IMG/VR virus record: IMGVR_UViG_3300048596_000029
Coordinates: 1 to 24,508 of that record
Length of the DNA stretch: 24,508 bases
Origin: a virus
Reading direction: 5' to 3' (one strand)
The position numbers were made by a program, and so were the translations under genes. The stretch's first letter is position 1. Each line of letters starts with the position of its first letter. This document shows positions 20,881 to 24,508 of the stretch, one piece after another. The notes below the pieces were generated by a model. That model saw only the letters and a program-made list of their open reading frames with translations, was not told the origin of the DNA and made no database searches.

Positions 20881-22576
20881 ACCAACCGTGATCGCCACCA
20901 GGACCGGCACCATGCTCGTCCCCGGCGTGTCCCGCAACGGGCGCCTCTACACGGCCGACGTGATCGGTAAAGCGGTCGAGCGGATGCAAGCCCGGATCGA
21001 CGACCCTGCCGGCCTGCCGATCGTGATGCGCACCCACCACGACGCCAAAGACGATTCCCGGCTCGTGGTCGGCCGGATCGCCGGCGTATCGATGGATGAG
21101 AGTGGGACCGCGAAGTACACGGCCGAGTTGTTCAACACCACACCCGGGCAGGACATCGCGACTCTCACCGCCGGGCCAGTCCCGGCGTTGCGGTCGACGT
21201 CGATCCACGGGTACTGGCTGGGGCCGGTCCGGACGGTGCAGCACGCGGGGGAAACGGTGGAGACCGCCGATGACCTCGAAGTCGACAAAATCGACTTCAC
21301 GGCGACACCGGGTGTGGTCGGTGCCGTGCTCGACGTCGGGGAACACACCACTCAGGAAACTGCGGCGCCTGCGCGGACCCCGATCGCTGAGTCGTGGGAC
21401 CCCACCGATGACGTGGTGACAGAAGCGAAGGACGCCGCCCCGAAGAAGCCGTACGGGAGTGTCCAGTACGCCGACCCCGGATATCAGGCGGACAAGAAAC
21501 CGCGGTACCCCCTCGACACAGCCGACCACGTCAAGGCCGCTTGGTCCTACATCAACCAGCAGAAGAACGCGGCGGCCTACTCCCCGAAACAGCTGGTCAG
21601 GATCAAACAGAAGATCAAGGCGGCGATGAAAAAGCTGGGGGCGAAAGTGTCCGACGAGACCGCCTCGACTCGGTTCGGTGAGATCCGCGAGTACTACCCG
21701 GACGGCCCGGATGGGCAGGCCGGGTTTTGCATCGACGCCCACAACGGGCCCCTGTCGGTCACGATGCGCGGCTACTCCATCGACCCCATCGACCTGCGCG
21801 TGATCGCCGCTGCGGCGATGGCGGCGGCGTGTGACGCGCTGCAAACGATGGACCCGGACTGGGACGCCGACATCGACGTGCCCGGCATGGCCGGCGAGAA
21901 GGACACGGTCAGTTCGGATGACGACATGAACGAGACCACAACCCCCGCCGACACCGCGGCCGTCACGGTCACCCCGGCCACTGAGACCACCCCCGCCACT
22001 GAGACCACCCCCGCCACGGGGGCCAGCACCACAATTGAGGAGGTGCCCGCCGTGAGCGAGGCACAGCAGACGGCCGAGACCACAGCGGCCCCCACCGGTC
22101 GGACCTTGTCCGACGCTGACATCACCGCCCTGGGCGCAGTGTTCGCCCAGGCGTTGAAGGAAAACGCCCCCGCACCCACCACCCCTGCACCTGCCGCTGT
22201 ACCGGCCCCGGTGACCTCCGAGACCGCGCCCGCGCCCGCCGAGAGCACCACGAAGGCGACGCCCGGTGACGCGTTGAAGGAGACCGTGGACGCCGCTGTC
22301 GCGAGCGCAGTGGCTGCGATGCGAGGCCAGTTCGACACCCAGCTCACCGAGGCGCTCACCCAGCAGCGCAACGACCTGCGGGCCGAACTGATCAAGGAGC
22401 ACGGCACGCCGGCACGAAAGGGCTACCGGGTCCACGAGAACGACACCACCACCGGTGAACCGTCGATCGACGACGTGTTCGCCGGCCGCGCGGAGGCGCT
22501 GCTCGGCTCCTTCGGCCGGACCCCGGTTCCGATGCCCGGCACCGGGATCGGCGCACCGGTGACCACGCCCGCCTAG
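20873..22576 (+). CDS. Capsid maturation protease with C-terminal scaffold-like region
   Basis: This encodes 567 residues from GTG 20873 (GAGAGGAG upstream). The N-terminal 160 residues have the prohead protease pattern: VSRNGRLYTADVIGKAVERM, a candidate catalytic His in MRTHHDAKDD (55/56), VVGRIAGV and a candidate Ser in ALRSTSIHGYWLG (108 or 110). Residues about 185-260 form a separate basic module (KKPYGSVQYADPGYQADKKP through LVRIKQKIKAAMKKL), resembling a domain seen in other phage proteases. After an Ala/Thr/Pro-rich linker, the last 130 residues are helical like a scaffold. The protease matures the capsid; the tail would guide assembly of the protein encoded next. Confidence 0.85.
   Translation: MPEPTVIATRTGTMLVPGVSRNGRLYTADVIGKAVERMQARIDDPAGLPIVMRTHHDAKDDSRLVVGRIAGVSMDESGTAKYTAELFNTTPGQDIATLTAGPVPALRSTSIHGYWLGPVRTVQHAGETVETADDLEVDKIDFTATPGVVGAVLDVGEHTTQETAAPARTPIAESWDPTDDVVTEAKDAAPKKPYGSVQYADPGYQADKKPRYPLDTADHVKAAWSYINQQKNAAAYSPKQLVRIKQKIKAAMKKLGAKVSDETASTRFGEIREYYPDGPDGQAGFCIDAHNGPLSVTMRGYSIDPIDLRVIAAAAMAAACDALQTMDPDWDADIDVPGMAGEKDTVSSDDDMNETTTPADTAAVTVTPATETTPATETTPATGASTTIEEVPAVSEAQQTAETTAAPTGRTLSDADITALGAVFAQALKENAPAPTTPAPAAVPAPVTSETAPAPAESTTKATPGDALKETVDAAVASAVAAMRGQFDTQLTEALTQQRNDLRAELIKEHGTPARKGYRVHENDTTTGEPSIDDVFAGRAEALLGSFGRTPVPMPGTGIGAPVTTPA
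22052..22576 (+). CDS. Likely nested scaffold protein (internal start in protease gene)
   Basis: GTG 22052, in frame with the protease, has GAGGAGGT eight bases upstream. It would give a 174-residue protein: Thr/Ala/Pro linker, helix with TLSDADITALGAVFAQAL, then a coil (AMRGQFDTQLTEALTQQRND) and the conserved-looking end. Nested scaffold genes inside the protease gene are known from lambda (C and Nu3). The strong internal RBS supports the same trick here. Confidence 0.6.
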   Translation: MSEAQQTAETTAAPTGRTLSDADITALGAVFAQALKENAPAPTTPAPAAVPAPVTSETAPAPAESTTKATPGDALKETVDAAVASAVAAMRGQFDTQLTEALTQQRNDLRAELIKEHGTPARKGYRVHENDTTTGEPSIDDVFAGRAEALLGSFGRTPVPMPGTGIGAPVTTPA

Positions 22577-22607
22577 CAAGGCCCGTCTCACCCTTCTTCT
22601 TCCATCG

Positions 22608-22637
22608 AAGCCCCCACCCCTTGTGGTGGGGGCTTTT
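22608..22637 (+). terminator. Rho-independent terminator before the major capsid gene
   Basis: An 11-bp stem (AAGCCCCCACC 22608-22618, GGTGGGGGCTT 22625-22635) with loop CCTTGT is followed by TTTT (22634-22637). It is the clearest terminator of the window and lies 18 bases before the major capsid ATG. It may limit read-through from upstream or leave a protective hairpin at the capsid mRNA 5' end. No clear promoter is seen between it and the ATG. Confidence 0.85.
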
Positions 22638-22655
22638 GCGTGAACGGACACAATC

Positions 22656-24026
22656 ATGACCACCGAGCTCGAAGAGGCTCTCACCACCGCCGCGACCGTC
22701 GGCCCCCTGATCCCGAAGGTCATTGACCCGATTCTCCTGGAGTACCAGCGCAGGTACGCCCCGCTGCTGGCGGCGATCCCCACGAAGCAGTGGAACTCGA
22801 CGCAGTACTTCTTCAACCGGCGCGTGACCCGGCCGGACTCGGGTGGTGTCACCGACGGTGGCGCACGCCCGATCGGCAACAGCACCTATGAGCAGGCGAG
22901 CTTCAACATCCGCCTGTTCCAGGCCGTCGGGTCGGTGACCGGGTTCGCGCAGACCGTCACGCGGGACATCGTCGGCGACCTCCGGCAGCTGGAACTCGAC
23001 GGCACATTCGCGTCCATGCTGTGGACGCTGGAAAACAGCATCGTGTGGGGCAACGACGGCGCGACCGCCAACGGGCTTTACCCGATCTGCTCCGGCCTGG
23101 ACTACCTCGTGTCGAACTGGACGGCCGGTTCGGGCAGCCTCAACTACGTCAACGCTGTTGACCTGGCGGGCGCGAACTTCGCCCTCAAGCACCTCGACCA
23201 GCTGATCGACCTGGTGGAGACCAACGCGGGCATGCCGATCAACGGGCCCGGCTGGATGTTCGTCATGTCCCCGCGCATGAACAGCGCGGTCGGCCAGCTG
23301 CTGCTGAACCAGCAGCGGTTCCAGGCCCCCACCGTCACCATCGGCGCAGGCCTGAACGTCCCGACCTACCGGGACATCCCCATCTCCAAGACCTCGTTCC
23401 TCTCCCCGCGGACGAACCAGATGGGCACCGTCACCACCGCGACGTCCACCACCGGGGGAACCCTGGCGGCGGCGACGTACTACTACCAGGTAGCGCCGGT
23501 CGTAGCCCGCTTCGGGGAGATCTCCGCGTCCACCGAGGTGTCACAGACCACCACCGGCACCACCAGCACGGCAACCCTGTCGTTCTCCACCCCGACGAAC
23601 CTGCCGGACGGTGCGACACCGGTGCTGTACAAGGTTTACCGCAGCACCGCGACCACCACGGAAACCCTCGTCGGTGTTGTGGACGCGTTCGACACCACCG
23701 GTGTCGCCGTCACGTCGATCATCGACACGGGCACCAACCTGCAAACCAACAGTGCCGGCAACACCGGCCCGACCGTGTACCAGGGCGGCAACACGGGTGC
23801 GAAACCGCGGACGGTCACCAACCCGCTGGAAGACATCTACCTCGTCCCCCGCGACCCGAGCTTCCTTGTGCGCCCGTACACGCGGGACATGCAGGTCGTG
23901 CCCCTCGCAGCCACCACCACCAGCCCGGACTCACTTCCATTCGCCGTGCTGACGGACACTTGCCTGGCAGTTCGGGGCCCGAAATTCGTGGGCCGTATGA
24001 GCCGGGTGGTCGCGAACCTTTCGTAG
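22656..24026 (+). CDS. HK97-fold major capsid protein with inserted FN3/Ig-like domain
   Basis: This encodes 456 residues from ATG 22656. Residues 1-250 and 365-456 read as one HK97-type capsid protein: VIDPILLEYQRRYAPLLAAI near the start, PGWMFVMSPRMNSAVGQLLL near 200-217, and IYLVPRDPSFLVRPYTRDMQ near 394-413. Between them (about 257-362) lies a Thr-rich module with GTLAAATYYYQVAPVVARFG and PVLYKVYRS, the strand pattern of fibronectin-III/Ig-like domains. Such inserts usually stick out of the capsid surface. No basic delta-domain is obvious at the N-terminus, fitting the separate scaffold region of the protease gene. The RBS is weak for such an abundant protein. Confidence 0.9.
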   Translation: MTTELEEALTTAATVGPLIPKVIDPILLEYQRRYAPLLAAIPTKQWNSTQYFFNRRVTRPDSGGVTDGGARPIGNSTYEQASFNIRLFQAVGSVTGFAQTVTRDIVGDLRQLELDGTFASMLWTLENSIVWGNDGATANGLYPICSGLDYLVSNWTAGSGSLNYVNAVDLAGANFALKHLDQLIDLVETNAGMPINGPGWMFVMSPRMNSAVGQLLLNQQRFQAPTVTIGAGLNVPTYRDIPISKTSFLSPRTNQMGTVTTATSTTGGTLAAATYYYQVAPVVARFGEISASTEVSQTTTGTTSTATLSFSTPTNLPDGATPVLYKVYRSTATTTETLVGVVDAFDTTGVAVTSIIDTGTNLQTNSAGNTGPTVYQGGNTGAKPRTVTNPLEDIYLVPRDPSFLVRPYTRDMQVVPLAATTTSPDSLPFAVLTDTCLAVRGPKFVGRMSRVVANLS

Positions 24027-24086
24027 GTGAGACGGTAAGATCGCTGATACGAAAGGACCCTGGCGGGTGTGCTACCACCCCCAGGG
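24017..24086 (+). repeat. Two hairpins after the capsid gene
   Basis: CCTTTCGTA (24017-24025) and TACGAAAGG (24048-24056) are perfect 9-base inverted arms spanning the capsid stop codon. Directly after them, CCCTGG-C-GGGTG (24058-24069) pairs with CACCC-CCAGGG (24076-24086), an 11-bp stem with one bulged C. Neither has a T-run. They could slow transcription or protect the capsid mRNA 3' end. Confidence 0.6.
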
Positions 24087-24110
24087 CGTGGCCGACTAGT
24101 TGGAGTCGAC

Positions 24111-24451
24111 GTGCATCAGCGTACCGTCGCTGCGTTTTGGCAGCGCGTAGAGAAGATCCCCCTGACCGGCTGCTGGCTGTGGACTGGCTACATCAGCAAG
24201 AACCGTTACGGCCTCTGGTCTTTTTCCGTGAGTGGCAAGACCAAAACCGTGTACGCCCATCGGCTCTCGTATGAACTGATGGTGGGCCCAATCCCAGATG
24301 GTCTCGTTCTCACTGCAAGGCTGGACACGAGTTGACGCTGGAGAATGCGTACATCCGGCCGTCGAACGGCCAGCGTGTATGCCGACCATGCCACGCGGCC
24401 CGCACGCTGGCGGACTATCACCGCAAGAAGACAGCCACGACGACGGCCTAG
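24111..24451 (+). pseudogene. HNH endonuclease remnant with core deleted and frame shifted
   Basis: GTG 24111 (GGAG upstream) encodes an intact HNH-family front: FWQRVEKIPLTGCWLWTG, then YGLWSF and [19 protein letters not shown]. At about 24309-24314 the frame breaks and ends at 24335. In another frame, from 24314 to 24451, the usual C-terminus follows: [20 protein letters not shown], then [19 protein letters not shown]. Intact relatives have the DHLCRN...CVNP.HLE catalytic core between these parts; it is missing here. The join looks like an internal deletion of a few tens of codons. The gene is probably dead, and marks a homing insertion behind the capsid gene. Confidence 0.82.
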
Positions 24452-24473
24452 TCAGCAGAGTTACCCCCTCCGT

Positions 24474-24500
24474 GGCCCCCCCCGGTCAATGGGGGGGGCC
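24474..24500 (+). terminator. Strong GC hairpin at the window end
   Basis: GGCCCCCCCC (24474-24483) and GGGGGGGGCC (24491-24500) form a perfect 10-bp stem around GGTCAAT. No T-run is visible before the window ends. It lies 22 bases after the HNH remnant and may end the head-gene transcript. Confidence 0.65.
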
Positions 24501-24508
24501 GGGGCTGT

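Noticed and set aside
20798-22885. Very long open frame on the minus strand (about 695 codons) opposite the protease and capsid genes
   Set aside because: It is the codon-shadow expected in high-GC DNA; it is Arg/Gly/Val rich, has no motif and lies opposite clearly recognised head genes.
1-24508. CRISPR arrays, insertion sequences or transposase genes
   Set aside because: No regularly spaced repeats and no transposase-like motif were seen; the longest direct repeat noticed is 14 bases.

Overview
The window is high-GC DNA with many GTG and TTG starts, short gene overlaps of the GTGA/ATGA type and compact plus-strand operons. This suggests an actinomycete element; host genus cannot be fixed from the sequence. 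It carries the head-assembly end of a tailed (HK97-type) phage, and, on the same strand, a membrane translocase block that looks like the transfer module of an actinomycete integrative/conjugative element. No integrase, replication initiator, repressor or tail gene is seen, so the element continues beyond both ends.

Layout: 4-5344 is a plus-strand block of small membrane proteins, a Pro/Thr-rich anchored protein, an FtsK/TraB-like DNA translocase and a membrane-anchored lytic transglycosylase. A long hairpin at 5380-5422 separates it from a three-gene minus-strand island (5436-6631). Two promoters in that island carry the same 11-9-11 inverted-repeat operator, implying one repressor. From 6875 to 9904 a plus-strand chain of ten small, mostly end-overlapping genes follows: a mini-lipoprotein candidate, a membrane protein, several Cys/His-rich small proteins and a DNA-binding-like protein at the end. 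An initiator-type tRNA-Met (10039-10115) sits in the next gap.

From 10155 the late phage genes begin: a Cys-His-Asp peptidase, an unknown protein and two small membrane proteins (candidate lysis cassette), a structured non-coding stretch (12312-12589), a ParB-DNA methyltransferase fusion, small and large terminase, portal, a small unknown protein, a DUF2829/Tad2-like anti-Thoeris candidate, a beta-rich structural candidate, a 2H-phosphoesterase fused to a MuF-type head protein, a prohead protease with a C-terminal scaffold region, and a major capsid protein with an inserted FN3/Ig-like domain. The window closes with a broken HNH endonuclease gene and a strong GC hairpin.

The most notable points are the 2H-MuF fusion (possibly an anti-defence enzyme carried in the virion), the Tad2-like gene, a tRNA-like gene on the minus strand with intact acceptor, D and T arms but no anticodon arm (19064-19124), the full set of initiator features in the phage tRNA, the paired operators, and the joining of a conjugation-type translocase module to phage packaging genes. 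Functional calls rest on motifs read by eye; no database search was possible.
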